DNA of 64,000 nucleotides from Acetobacter sicerae (GTDB taxonomy: Bacteria > Pseudomonadota > Alphaproteobacteria > Acetobacterales > Acetobacteraceae), in NCBI RefSeq assembly GCF_011516765.1, contig NZ_JAAABN010000007.1, forward strand, positions 1 through 64,000, in the 5' to 3' direction. Under the pieces are notes generated by a model. It saw only the letters and a list, made by a program, of their open reading frames with translations. It was not told the DNA's origin and made no database searches. The translations under genes and the position numbers were made by a program. Below, piece by piece: positions 26,598-36,179 of the stretch; the first letter of the stretch is position 1; each line of letters starts with the position of its first letter.

Positions 26598-28370
26598 TCA
26601 GACAGACCCGGATAGAAAATTGCTGCGGGATGATCGCCTGAAATCATCCAGAATGACCCCCGCATTTTCCACTGCGTCAGGCAGTGCCGTTACAGGAACC
26701 GGCGTGGCGAACAGATAACCCTGACAGGCGGTGCAGCCCAGATCATTCAGAATGCGCAGCTGTTCGATGGTTTCAACACCTTCGGCGATGATCGCCATGT
26801 CGATGCTGCGTGCCAGACGGATCAGCCCGGATGTAATCTTCAGATCACGGACGCTCTGATCGATGTTCTTAATGAAGCTGCGATCGATCTTGATATGGGT
26901 CAGCGGCAGTTCACGCAGATGGCTGATCGCTGCGTAGCCGGTGCCGAAATCATCGAAAGCAATCTTGAAACCATGCCGTGAGAGTCTGAATATCTCACGT
27001 CGTACCCGGTCCGATCGTGTCGCTCCGAGAAAAATGGTTTCCGTGATTTCAATCCGGACCTTGTCGCGTGGCACTCCGGCTGCCGCGGTCAGATCGCAGA
27101 ATTCCTGTGTCAGACCGTCCGTGCCGAAATCCGCCATACTGACGTTCAGCGTGATATTGCCGGTGTAATCACCTGTCTCGATCCATCTGGACAGATCCCG
27201 GATAACGGACTGTCTGACGAATTTGCCGATTGCGAGCCCGGTCCGGAAATCCCCGAAGACTTCAGGGAAGGAAACGGGAGTGAGAAGGCCAAGCTCGGGG
27301 TGATGCCAGCGCAGAAGCGCTTCGCAGGCGGTGACGCGACCAAGGGCCAGGTTGATGATGGGCTGATAGTACATTTCCAGTTCACCGCGGTCGGCGGCGA
27401 GGTGAATCTGGCTCATCAGCAACTGATGGTTCTTGGCCTTGACGCCCATGGCCTGCGTAAAGGCGACGACACTCTGGCCGCCGCGCTGTTTCGCCTGAAG
27501 CAGGGCGATGTCTGCATCTTTCAGGAACTGCTGACCTGATGTCATGGTACTGTCGAGGAACGTGTAGCCGATGCTGGCGGACACGGACACACAGGTTCCC
27601 TCAATGACAACCGGCGCCTCAATGTCGCTGAGCAGTTGCTGGAGGTGATGCTCCACGCATGTCTCTGTCTCGGACATATCCATGATGATGGCGAATTCAT
27701 CTCCACCCAGACGACCGACGATTGCATCGGGTCCGGCAAAAGTCCTCAGCCGCAGGGCGACTTCGATCAGCACCATATCACCGGCGTCATGACCGTAGAT
27801 ATCGTTGACTTCCTTGAAGCCATCGAGATCAATCCGCACCATCAGACGGGTTTCGTCCGCCTCCATGGTCTGTTCAAGCGTCGTCGCCAGTCCTTCGGAG
27901 AAGCCGATGCGATTCAGTGCGTTCACCAGAGGATCCTGCCGCGCGAGATGCTTCATTCTGTTGCGGGCTTCGATCAGAGGCGTGACGTCGAAGCGGTAGG
28001 CGACATAGGATAGGATTTTTCCGTGCTCATCCTTGCGGGGGATGATGGTGGTGGCGACCCAGTAAAGCGACCCGTCCTTCGCACGGTTGCAGATCTTGCC
28101 TCTCCAGATCTTCCCTGTCTTGATGGTTGCGTAAAGATGCCGGAAAAAATCCTGACTGTGATAACCGGAGTTCAGGATTCTGTGGGTATGACCGAGCAGT
28201 TCATGCCGGGAATACCCGCTGATTTCGCAAAAACGCTCATTGACGTGGGTGATGACGCCATTGACGTCCGTAATGGCGACAATGAGTACTTCGTCGATTG
28301 CCGACCAGAGAAATCTGATATTTTGTTCTACCGGATCGCTGTCAGGAATACGAACGGATTGCTCTTTCAT
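26598..28370 (-). CDS. PAS-GGDEF-EAL cyclic-di-GMP turnover protein
   Basis: 590 residues, no membrane span. A PAS domain (about 14-130; VNERFCEISGYSRHELLGH) precedes a GGDEF domain with an intact active site RLGGDEFAIIMD (near residue 223) and an EAL domain with intact CEALLRWHH (near 348), EITET, DDFGTGYA, KIDRSF and EGVE. Both diguanylate cyclase and phosphodiesterase activities are therefore possible, with the PAS ligand or redox state likely deciding which dominates. It probably affects motility, cellulose or biofilm; motA/motB lie 10 kb away. No partner gene is adjacent. Confidence 0.95.
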   Translation of the reverse strand: MKEQSVRIPDSDPVEQNIRFLWSAIDEVLIVAITDVNGVITHVNERFCEISGYSRHELLGHTHRILNSGYHSQDFFRHLYATIKTGKIWRGKICNRAKDGSLYWVATTIIPRKDEHGKILSYVAYRFDVTPLIEARNRMKHLARQDPLVNALNRIGFSEGLATTLEQTMEADETRLMVRIDLDGFKEVNDIYGHDAGDMVLIEVALRLRTFAGPDAIVGRLGGDEFAIIMDMSETETCVEHHLQQLLSDIEAPVVIEGTCVSVSASIGYTFLDSTMTSGQQFLKDADIALLQAKQRGGQSVVAFTQAMGVKAKNHQLLMSQIHLAADRGELEMYYQPIINLALGRVTACEALLRWHHPELGLLTPVSFPEVFGDFRTGLAIGKFVRQSVIRDLSRWIETGDYTGNITLNVSMADFGTDGLTQEFCDLTAAAGVPRDKVRIEITETIFLGATRSDRVRREIFRLSRHGFKIAFDDFGTGYAAISHLRELPLTHIKIDRSFIKNIDQSVRDLKITSGLIRLARSIDMAIIAEGVETIEQLRILNDLGCTACQGYLFATPVPVTALPDAVENAGVILDDFRRSSRSNFLSGSV

Positions 28371-29160
28371 AGCAATGTCTATCCCTTTTGGTGCCTGGTC
28401 GGGCTTTATGACGCATACTGGTTAAGTATCTGTAACGCGCAAATTTCTGGGCCAGGACTTTCTCTGCCAGGGCTGTCTGAAGGCCGCCGTGTGTAAGGAG
28501 GGGGTGGCGATATCCCGTATTGGCTTTCTGCGTCAACCCTGATCACTCCCGCAGGAAGAGCCGGGTTGGGACGGGAACACTATGTAAGCGGATACGGACA
28601 GAGACATAAAGCCGTTGCGGAGAAAGGAAGTTTCCTTCGGGCGTTAAGGAAATGTTTTTCTGTCTGAGCCGATAAAAAGTGGTTCGAGGAAAGAGGACGG
28701 GGCTGCTGTCCTGTTGATGATATTCGATGGAAGATGGTGAAGCGTTTGGTCTCACGATAGAGGCGCATAAACCAGCCGGAGAATGAGAGAGAAGCCTCAT
28801 GAGACCCATCCAGGAAATGGAGGCATGACCGTTCAGGGGCTGTTGTCCCGTGTCTTTATGACCGGAATGCCGGATTCATGCAGTCACCGAGCATATCGTG
28901 GCGCACGAGGATGTTCTCGGTATGAAAACCAGATCGGTCACGGGATTCCAGGTACTGCAGAATATGGCTGTTCGATAGTCTGTTTCTGTCTGAACGCATT
29001 TTCAAACATCTTGAGCAATTTACGACCTGTTGCGTTCGGTGCAATTAAAATTAAATATTTTTTCAGTAAGCTCAGATACGTGATGATGAGATTGAAATCG
29101 TTCATTGTGTTTATCGCTGTATTTGCGGTTTGCACAGCATCCAGCCGGAACGAAAGCATC
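28371..29160. other. Long gap without a supported gene
   Basis: About 790 bases between the GGDEF-EAL gene and the receptor gene. The stretch 28856-29000 on the minus strand reads like protein in one frame (LESRDRSGFHTENILVRHD) but lacks a start with a ribosome-binding site and has no known family; it may be a remnant. The remainder shows short palindromes only. Confidence 0.4.
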
Positions 29161-31358
29161 CTAAAAATCTGCAACGGCGGCGAAATAGACACCTCGTCTC
29201 TGCCCATACTGGGCCTGATATACGCCGACACCGCTGCCGTCCCGTAGCTGGTATTTTCTGTCAAAAAGATTGACCACATCGGCACGCAGCCTGACTGCAT
29301 GGCCGAGAGGAACAGGGGCGATCGTGTATTGATAGCCGATGTTGAAGACGGCGTATTGCGGTTCCTTGTCAATATTGGCGAAGCCGCTGCGCAAGCCGTT
29401 TCCGTAGATGAAATCGACATAGGCCAGATGATGCGTGTTGCTCCATGATACACCGCTGCTGGCAGTATATTTGCCTTGATGATCCAGCTGGATGTCTTGG
29501 TGCCGGATATAGTCCAGCTCTTCCTCAGAAAACTGATACTGCGCCGAGTTGATGTCATGTGCGCCAGTTTTCACGAATGAGAAATTGCCGAACGCGGACC
29601 AGTGTCCCTTGCGCCAGGACAGGCCGAGCTCTGTTCCATAAATATGGCCGCGGCGATAGCTGAAAGGCGCCAGAATGACGGCGCGGCCGAACTGACCAAG
29701 ATCGGTCATGTCATGCGCCCATTTGGAGAACGCATCCACAGTGATCTGAAACTCCGGTGTAATGCGTTGAAGAATACCAATGTCGACGTAGTGTGATTTT
29801 TCAACCTTCGTGGCGTCTCCAACGGGCGATGCTGGAGCATTGGTCGTTCCGGCGAAACGGGCGAGTGTCGAGGGATAGATGTATTGCGGGGAGGGCGCGC
29901 GAAATAGCGTGAGTAGCCAATGTGAAAAGTCGTGTTCCTGAATGGCTTCCAGACGAGATTGGCCCGTGGACTCAGTTGTCCCTCATTGTCGAAGGAGGAC
30001 GCAAACCGATCATAACGGATACCATAATTGAATGTCAGAGAGTGGGTGATCTTGTATTCATCCTGAAGATAGGCGCCGGCTTCGACAGACCAGTTGCCGC
30101 TATTGTCGATTATCCGCTGTGGCGTTGCCGATAACTGTTGCCCCTCGCTCCCGGTCAGAAAAACCAATGAGTTCGTATCAAGCCGTTCGGAGGTATATTG
30201 CCCGAGAACACCAGCACGCAGCGTATGATGTCTCGCAATACTCCATGACAGATCGAACTGCATGCCTCCTGTCGTGAAGTCATTCACCTCGTGTTCGGAG
30301 ACACCCTGAAACGCCAGATCTCTGATCGGATCGGGCGTATAATCAATGCGTCCGTAGCGGAAAAAGGGCGAGGCCTGAAAATTCAGTCCATCCTGCGTGT
30401 GCTGCCAGGAAACGACGGCGTAATAATTCTGTTCCGTCTGACTGTCCCTGAGAAAACGGGACTGCACGGCAGACTTCTGGAGATCGGCGTCTTCAATCGC
30501 GTAAAGCTGCGGTAGTCCCGGTGTGTTGGGAATTTCGAAGTCGCTGTAAGAAGCGCTGGTCAGAAGCGATAGGCGGTTTGCATCATCGGGATGCCATGAA
30601 AAATAACCGAACGCTTTTTCCTGCTCGGTCAGATCATGCACTGGGCGGAAAGAGTTGGTCGGATTTTCGATGCCGATGGCGTTACGGTTGTAGGAAACAG
30701 TTGTGAAATACTCGAAGTTTCCCTTGTGGCCGCCAAGCTGGAGAGAAGGTGCGAAGGTTTGATAGCTGCCACCATAGAGCGAAAGCTGATTATGTTTGAG
30801 CTGTGAACCGCTTTTCGTGTTGACGTCGACAATGCCCGCGGTGCGGAAGCCGAACTGGGCGGGCAGGGTGCCGGTCAGAAGATTCATGGACTGGATGATA
30901 CGGGTGTCGAGTTCCTGACCAAAGCCGTTGAGGCCTTCGGGTAACAGCACGCCGTTCACGCGGTAGGTCAGGCCGCCGTGCTCACCACGGACATGCACCT
31001 CACCATAACTGTCCTGCACGACACCCGGCAGGCGCAGCATGATCTGGCTGAAGGTCGCGTTCTGTCCCTGTGGCGTCGCCTGAATCTGCTTCTCGTCGAT
31101 GCCGTAGGATACCGCTCCCAGCGCCGGGAAAATACGTCCTCGCGCCTGATCCATATGACCCATGACGTGGATCTGCTCTGAAGGAGAAACGGGTTTTTCG
31201 GTGGCGGATTTTTGTGCCGTTGAAAGAGGGTGAGTCGCCGTCTTTTTATGATCCGATGCAGGAGAAAGGTCCGGAACGTCCGCGAAGGCGCTGCGTGGCG
31301 ACACCGAAACGATGATGCCTATCAGGGCGGATTTCAGAACCGTCTTGCGGTGCAACAT
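29161..31358 (-). pseudogene. TonB-dependent outer-membrane receptor, frameshifted
   Basis: The N-terminal part (31358 to about 29898) has a signal peptide ending SAFADVP, a TonB-box-like SEQIHVMGH, a plug (GVVQDSYGEVHVRGEHGGLTYRVNG) and barrel strands. At GYSRYFARPP the frame leaves the family pattern and ends at 29706. A second frame resumes as APSPQYIYPSTLARFAGTTN and continues to the proper barrel end VYFAAVADF at 29161. Removing two bases from the GCGCGCG run at 29895-29901 restores one frame of about 730 residues. So the gene is broken, phase-variable or misread. Divergent from mntR with a palindrome at the promoter, so manganese or another metal is the likely cargo (inference). Confidence 0.85.
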
Positions 31359-31380
31359 GGATGGGGTCTCTGCAATATAA

Positions 31381-31396
31381 TATAGCTATTGCTATA
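31381..31396. promoter_or_regulatory. Putative MntR box upstream of the receptor gene
   Basis: The perfect inverted repeat TATAGC-TATT-GCTATA lies 23-38 bases before the receptor ATG, over AT-rich -10-like sequence. AT-rich dyads with GC/TA cores are typical of MntR and other DtxR-family operators. The assignment is inference from position next to mntR. Confidence 0.5.
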
Positions 31397-31520
31397 ATTA
31401 AGGGGGGAGGAAGTCTGAACTGGGGTGGGGATTGAACGCTTTACCGGATAAGGCGCGAGGCTGAGATTGGCAGCAGATATACTGTATCTTCTATTATTAA
31501 AACAAACTGCTAATATATAT

Positions 31521-31537
31521 GCAATATGCTATATTGC
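31521..31537. promoter_or_regulatory. Putative MntR box upstream of mntR
   Basis: The perfect 7-base inverted repeat GCAATAT-GCT-ATATTGC lies 70 bases before the mntR start. It shares AT-rich half-sites containing GCTATA with the palindrome at 31381-31396, which points to autoregulation and shared control of the divergent receptor. Confidence 0.5.
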
Positions 31538-31606
31538 GGTTTAATGAAAACTGGATCGAACCTGGGGAATGATCTATTCGTGACCGAATAATCATCCGGG
31601 AAAGTC

Positions 31607-32095
31607 GTGATCTTGAAGTCGCCACGAACAGTGAAATCGTCTCAGTCCCTGCCGGATCCGACCGCGCAGTCAGAGAGCTTCCGGGCGAACCGAGAGGCCC
31701 GGCGCAAGGTTCTGGTGGAAGATTACGTGGAGCTGATTTCTGACCTTCTGGAGGAATCGCAGGAGGCCAGACAGGTCGATATTGCGGCGCGTCTGGGTGT
31801 GTCGCAGCCCACCGTCGCCAAAATGCTGGCGCGGCTGGTGGCGGACGGTTTTGTCGTCCAGAAACCCTATCGTGGCGTGTTTCTTACTGAGGCCGGACAG
31901 AAAGTGGCGGAAGAGGCGAGGGCCCGGCACAGGATTGTCGAGGCGTTTCTGCGCGCCCTCGGTGTGAGCGAGGAAAGTGTGCTGGTCGATGCCGAAGGGA
32001 TCGAGCATTATGTCGGAGATGAGACACTTGCGGCCTTCAAGAGGGCCATTGATGGTGGATTACACGACTTCATCAATCGTCTGGTGACGAGATAA
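31607..32095 (+). CDS. mntR: Manganese-responsive regulator MntR (DtxR family)
   Basis: 162 residues from GTG 31607. A helix-turn-helix ([27 protein letters not shown]) is followed by a winged strand and a dimerisation domain with metal-site residues: [26 protein letters not shown] and [14 protein letters not shown] contain the Glu, His and Asp ligands expected for Mn(II). It lacks the C-terminal SH3-like domain of DtxR, as MntR does. MntR represses Mn uptake genes under manganese sufficiency. Divergent from the TonB receptor, which is a sensible target. Confidence 0.9.
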   Translation: MILKSPRTVKSSQSLPDPTAQSESFRANREARRKVLVEDYVELISDLLEESQEARQVDIAARLGVSQPTVAKMLARLVADGFVVQKPYRGVFLTEAGQKVAEEARARHRIVEAFLRALGVSEESVLVDAEGIEHYVGDETLAAFKRAIDGGLHDFINRLVTR

Positions 32096-32137
32096 TGGCC
32101 GGTATTTCGGCGCACCATTCATGAAAGTGTCTGTTCC

Positions 32138-32293
32138 ATGACCATGCTGATCGTCTGTCTTGTCTCTTGGGGCGTGTGCGCTGTCGTCTCGTATGGTTTT
32201 CCGCATTACGCGCCAGCTGGGGAAACTATCGCTATCTGTCTTGCGCCGGTGGGCCTGTTCGCCTGTGGCGTTATGGTGTTTGGAAAGCAGTAA
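32138..32293 (+). CDS. 51-residue two-span membrane protein, hypothetical
   Basis: Short frame directly after mntR (43-base gap). ATG 32138; an in-frame Met follows at codon 3. Two hydrophobic segments (LIVCLVSWGVCAVVSYG and TIAICLAPVGLFACGVMVFG) flank a short loop PHYAPAGE, ending in GKQ. No clear ribosome-binding site. It might be a small membrane partner of metal homeostasis because of its position, but nothing in its residues proves that. Confidence 0.5.
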   Translation: MTMLIVCLVSWGVCAVVSYGFPHYAPAGETIAICLAPVGLFACGVMVFGKQ

Positions 32294-32306
32294 TCCGGAC
32301 AGAAAA

Positions 32307-32335
32307 CAGGCGGGCGCCATGACAGCGCCCGCCTG
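32307..32335 (-). terminator. Terminator of the lysR gene
   Basis: CAGGCGGGCGC pairs perfectly with GCGCCCGCCTG around a 7-base loop and is followed on the minus strand by TTTTCT. It also separates the convergent mntR unit. Confidence 0.8.
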
Positions 32336-32362
32336 AAAAACATACGAAACTGAAAGCAGCTC

Positions 32363-33247
32363 TCAGGAGCGCAGACCCAGTTCGCTGGTCAGGAAGTCCC
32401 GGAATACAGCAACACGCTTCGAACTGCGCAGCTCTTCCGGGTAGACAAAGAACGCCTCTACCTTGGGGGGCTCGACGTTCGGAAGCACCTTGATCAGGTC
32501 AGGATATTCCGCGACGGCGTAGCCTGGAACCGAGCCGATGCCGAGACCGGCGGAAATGGCGTCCGCCATGGCGACCATGCTGTTGACTTCCAGCCGTGCC
32601 GCCCGCCGTGCGCCTTCGGGCATTCCGGCTTCCAGCAGCCAGTTCACATGCGGAACCGGAGGATGGTAGCCACCGAATGCTACGAGATTGTGGTTGGCGA
32701 GATCCTCGACTGAGGAAGGCTGGCCGAACTGCTCGATATAACGCGGGGAAGCAAACACAGCGAGCGGGAAGTCCGCAAGATGTCGCTGGATAAGGTCAGG
32801 CTGGCGCGGCGCGTGCATGCGCACGGCGACATCGGCTTCACGCATGCCCAGATCGAGGTCATTGTCCTCAAGGATCAGCGTGATGGAAATGTCCGAATTC
32901 TGCGCCATGAAGCGGTGAAGTCGTGGCATCAGCCAGCAGCTGCCAAATCCTGTGGTCGTCGTGACTCGCAGGCGTCCGGCGGCCTTTTCCTTGCTTTCCG
33001 TCAGCAGGGTCTGCGTCATTTCCAGTTTGGAGAAGACTTCCCTGACTGTCTGGTTCAGCGTCTCGCCCTGTTCGGTCAGGATAAGGCCACGGGCGTGACG
33101 ATGAAAAAGAGGAACCTGGAGAACATCCTCCAGGGCTGAAATCTGACGCGAAACAGCAGACTGGCTGAGGTTGAGCACGTCACCCGCATGGGTAAACGAC
33201 CCGGCTTCCGCAACAGCGTGGAATATCCTGAGTTTGTCCCAGTCCAC
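32363..33247 (-). CDS. LysR-family transcriptional regulator
   Basis: 294 residues from GTG 33247 (GGGAG about 6 bases upstream); the frame continues upstream without family resemblance. The helix-turn-helix is DKLRIFHAVAEAGSFTHAGDVLNLSQSAVSRQISALEDVL, followed by the effector domain (ITLILEDNDLDLGMREADVAVRM) typical of LysR. It follows trxB on the same strand after 94 bases and may share transcription. The target and inducer are unknown. Confidence 0.93.
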   Translation of the reverse strand: MDWDKLRIFHAVAEAGSFTHAGDVLNLSQSAVSRQISALEDVLQVPLFHRHARGLILTEQGETLNQTVREVFSKLEMTQTLLTESKEKAAGRLRVTTTTGFGSCWLMPRLHRFMAQNSDISITLILEDNDLDLGMREADVAVRMHAPRQPDLIQRHLADFPLAVFASPRYIEQFGQPSSVEDLANHNLVAFGGYHPPVPHVNWLLEAGMPEGARRAARLEVNSMVAMADAISAGLGIGSVPGYAVAEYPDLIKVLPNVEPPKVEAFFVYPEELRSSKRVAVFRDFLTSELGLRS

Positions 33248-33341
33248 CCCGATCTCCCTTGTCTGGTTTGAGGTACATCCTGACCCGATGTACCTACATG
33301 GTTTTTGGTGAAGGAAATACTTCAGACGGTCAAGTATTCTG

Positions 33342-34292
33342 TCATGATTCCGAAACGAGCCCGCCCAGATGCCGTTCCGCATCAAGCGCCGCCATACAGC
33401 CCGTTCCGGCCGCAGTGACGGCCTGACGATAGATCTTGTCCTGCACATCACCCGCCGCGAAAACACCGGGCACCGATGTGCGCGTCGTTCCTGCTTCAGT
33501 CATGATGTAGCCTTCCGCGTCCAGCATCAGCTGGTCATGGAAAAGTCCTGTGTTCGGAGCATGACCTATGGCGATGAACACCCCCTCGACGTCCAGCGTG
33601 CTGAGGGTTTCATTCAGCGTGTTGAGCAGTTTCACGCCGGTGACGGTCGGCGGAGTGCCCGTGCCGAGAATGTCGGCCACAACAGAATTCCATACGACGG
33701 AGATTTTCGGATTGGCTTTCAGCCGGTCCTGAAGAATTTTTTCCGCCCGAAGCGAATCGCGCCGATGGATCAGCGTGACGTGCGACGCATGATGCGTGAG
33801 ATAGAGCGCTTCCTCGACCGCCGTATTGCCGCCGCCGACAACTGCGACCTTCTTGCCGCGGAAGAAGAAACCGTCACAGGTGGCGCAGGCGGAGACGCCC
33901 GCACCCTGAAGCGCTTTTTCAGAAGGTATGCCAAGCCACTTCGCCTGCGCGCCTGTCGCGATGATCACGCTGCGGGCGAGATATACATCGCCGCCGTCCA
34001 GCGTGATGCGGAAAGGCGAGCCGCTTCTGAAATCCACTTTGGTGACAAGGTCATGAACGATCTGCGTGCCGACATGCTCAGTCTGCGCCGCCATCTGCTC
34101 CATCAGCCACGGCCCCTGAATGGCGGTCGCGAACCCGGGATAGTTCTCCACATCCGTGGTGATCATCAACTGGCCACCGGGCTGCATGCCCGCGACGAGA
34201 ACGGGTTTGAGATTCGCACGCGCCGCGTAGATGGCCGCGGTGTAACCGGCCGGTCCGGCGCCAATGATCAGGAGATCGGTGTTTATTGTCAT
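33342..34292 (-). CDS. trxB: Thioredoxin reductase
   Basis: 316 residues. FAD loop GAGPAGYTAAIYAARA, redox motif SACATCDGFFF (CxxC), NADPH loop GGGNTAVEEALYL, and the FAD end motif GVFAAGDVQDKIYRQAVTAAGTGCMAAL. It passes electrons from NADPH to thioredoxin. The length is normal for the low-molecular-weight type. Divergent from the AsnC-family gene and upstream of lysR. Confidence 0.96.
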   Translation of the reverse strand: MTINTDLLIIGAGPAGYTAAIYAARANLKPVLVAGMQPGGQLMITTDVENYPGFATAIQGPWLMEQMAAQTEHVGTQIVHDLVTKVDFRSGSPFRITLDGGDVYLARSVIIATGAQAKWLGIPSEKALQGAGVSACATCDGFFFRGKKVAVVGGGNTAVEEALYLTHHASHVTLIHRRDSLRAEKILQDRLKANPKISVVWNSVVADILGTGTPPTVTGVKLLNTLNETLSTLDVEGVFIAIGHAPNTGLFHDQLMLDAEGYIMTEAGTTRTSVPGVFAAGDVQDKIYRQAVTAAGTGCMAALDAERHLGGLVSES

Positions 34293-34503
34293 GCGGTGCG
34301 ACGCCTTTCACTCTCGTCCTGTCATCTGGCACGGTCTGGAGGAAGGTGCCCTGTGTCTCCATTCATGGAGCTGATTGTGGAGCGATATGGTCCTGTTTTT
34401 CGCTCGGGGCAAGCTTTGGCGGCAGGTTTTGATGCAGCGAAGGCAGATCAAAACGGGTTTGGACAGAAGGCGGGGTTCGTCCTATATGCACGCGAGGTCG
34501 CGG

Positions 34504-35004
34504 ATGGAGAGGCTGGTGACGGAAGCGGAACTGGATGCGGTGGATCGGCTGATCATTGCCGAACTGCAGGCGGACGGACGCATGACGAATGTGGAACTGG
34601 CCCGTCGGGTGGGCATTTCCGCGCCTCCCTGTCTCCGTCGTGTGCGTCGACTTGAAGAAAGCGGCGTCATCAAGGGCTATCACGCTGAAGTGGACGCCAA
34701 TGCGCTTGGCTGGCCCATCATGCTTTTCGCCCTGATCGGTCTCGACAGTCAGAAGGAAACAGTTCTGTCACAGTTCGAGGCGATGGTCTCGTCGTGGCCG
34801 GAAGCGCTGGAGTGCCACATGATGCGTGGCAGCACCGACTTTCTTGTTCGGCTGGTCGCCCGGAACACGACGCAGGAGAATGAAATGACCCGCCGCCTGA
34901 CAGAGGCTCCCCATGTGGTGCGCGTGCAGACTCTGCAGACAATTCGTACGACTCTCTCCCGTTTTCCATCGCCGGATGGGATGAGGGATGGAGAGTTGCC
35001 GTGA
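34504..35004 (+). CDS. Lrp/AsnC-family transcriptional regulator
   Basis: 166 residues from ATG 34504 (GAGG 6 bases upstream; in-frame Met codons lie further up). The DNA-binding part is LDAVDRLIIAELQADGRMTNVELARRVGISAPPCLRRVRRLEESGVI, followed by the RAM ligand-binding domain (HMMRGSTDFLVRLVA). Such regulators respond to amino acids; the divergent trxB is a possible target. The next gene starts within or just after its 3' end. Confidence 0.92.
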   Translation: MERLVTEAELDAVDRLIIAELQADGRMTNVELARRVGISAPPCLRRVRRLEESGVIKGYHAEVDANALGWPIMLFALIGLDSQKETVLSQFEAMVSSWPEALECHMMRGSTDFLVRLVARNTTQENEMTRRLTEAPHVVRVQTLQTIRTTLSRFPSPDGMRDGELP

Positions 35005-35011
35005 CCACTCT

Positions 35012-36157
35012 ATGATCATGCAGGAACAGTTTTCACAAATGCCTCCTTCTCCCGTTGAAGACATGCGCGCCGGAAGTCCTGACATCACGGTGGTGGTGCC
35101 CTGTTATTGTGAAGTGTCGAATGTCGGACCTCTTGTCGACGCGCTGACACAGGCTCTCGCCGGGCGGGACTGGGAAGTCGTTTTTGTCGACGACAACTCG
35201 CCCGATGGTACGATTGAGGCTGTCAGGGAACTGGCCCGCACCAACTGGCGTGTGCGGGGCATTTCCCGCATTGGACGGCGTGGGCTGTCCACGGCCGTGA
35301 TCGAGGGCGCACTATCTTCCTCCGCGACGTATATCGCAGTGATGGATGGCGACCTCCAGCACGACGAAACCCGTCTGGGCGTGATGCTTGATGCGCTTGC
35401 GAGTGGGCGGTGCGATATTGCCATCGGAAGCCGTCACGTTGAAGGCGGTGACAACAGCGGTCTGGCCAATGCGTGGCGGCATGCCCTGTCGAATGGCGGG
35501 ATCACGCTGGCGCAGATGATATTGCCAGTCAGGGTGGGCGATCCGATGAGCGGATTTTTCGCCCTGAGACGGGATCTGTTCGTGCGCACCGCTCCCCGTT
35601 TGTCAGGGGCGGGGTTCAAGATCCTGATGGATCTGATTCTCTCCGCGCCGGTAAAGGTCCGCGTGGAGGAGATTCCCTGCACGTTCAAGCCGCGCCTTGC
35701 CGGAGAGAGCAAGCTCGACGTGCTTGTCATGCTCCAGTTCCTCGGACTGATGCTCGACAAGCTGTTTCGCGGCTGGCTGCCGATTCGTTTTCTGGTCTTT
35801 GCGTTCGTCGGCATGATCGGCATTGTTGTGAATATCGCCATCATGAATGTGCTGCGTCTGTCCGGCGTGGATTTTCCGATCGCCCAGACAGGCGGCACCT
35901 TCGTCGCCATGCTGGTCAATTTCTGGCTCGACAATACGCTGACCTATCGTGATCGCAGGCTGAAAGGTGCCCGTCTGTACGGTGGTCTGTTCGTGTTCCT
36001 TGTCGTGTGCTCGGCGGGCGCATGGGCCAACATCGGTATCGCCCAACTTTTCCGCGAGGGCGGCCAGACTTTCGACCGTGCAAGCGCCACAGGTGCAGTG
36101 ATCGGTGTCGTCTGGAATTATGCGGTGTCCTCGACGCTGATCTGGCGCAGGAAGTGA
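35012..36157 (+). CDS. GtrB-GtrA-type glycosyltransferase (polyprenyl-phosphate sugar synthase)
   Basis: About 381 residues from ATG 35012 (ATG 34988 inside the AsnC gene and 35018 are alternatives). A GT2 domain like dolichol-phosphate mannose synthase (ITVVVPCYCEVSNVGPLVDAL; VFVDDNSPDGT; VMDGDLQHD; GDPMSGFFALRRDLF) is fused to a four-span GtrA-like domain from about residue 240 (IRFLVFAFVGMIGIVVNIAIM; VNFWLDNTLTYRDRR). The enzyme would load a sugar on undecaprenyl phosphate. The next gene is an ArnT-like transferase that could use the product. Confidence 0.88.
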   Translation: MIMQEQFSQMPPSPVEDMRAGSPDITVVVPCYCEVSNVGPLVDALTQALAGRDWEVVFVDDNSPDGTIEAVRELARTNWRVRGISRIGRRGLSTAVIEGALSSSATYIAVMDGDLQHDETRLGVMLDALASGRCDIAIGSRHVEGGDNSGLANAWRHALSNGGITLAQMILPVRVGDPMSGFFALRRDLFVRTAPRLSGAGFKILMDLILSAPVKVRVEEIPCTFKPRLAGESKLDVLVMLQFLGLMLDKLFRGWLPIRFLVFAFVGMIGIVVNIAIMNVLRLSGVDFPIAQTGGTFVAMLVNFWLDNTLTYRDRRLKGARLYGGLFVFLVVCSAGAWANIGIAQLFREGGQTFDRASATGAVIGVVWNYAVSSTLIWRRK

Positions 36158-36179
36158 GGCTTCCGCCCAGAATGTTGCG

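Noticed and set aside
28856-29044. Protein-like minus-strand stretch (LESRDRSGFHTENILVRHD) in the 790-base gap
   Set aside because: No good start, no family recalled and it crosses into low-quality sequence; could be a gene remnant, but cannot be supported.
33369-34655. A 428-codon open frame on the plus strand opposite trxB
   Set aside because: It is antisense to a well-supported trxB, has no family resemblance and no ribosome-binding site; long antisense frames are expected in GC-rich genes.
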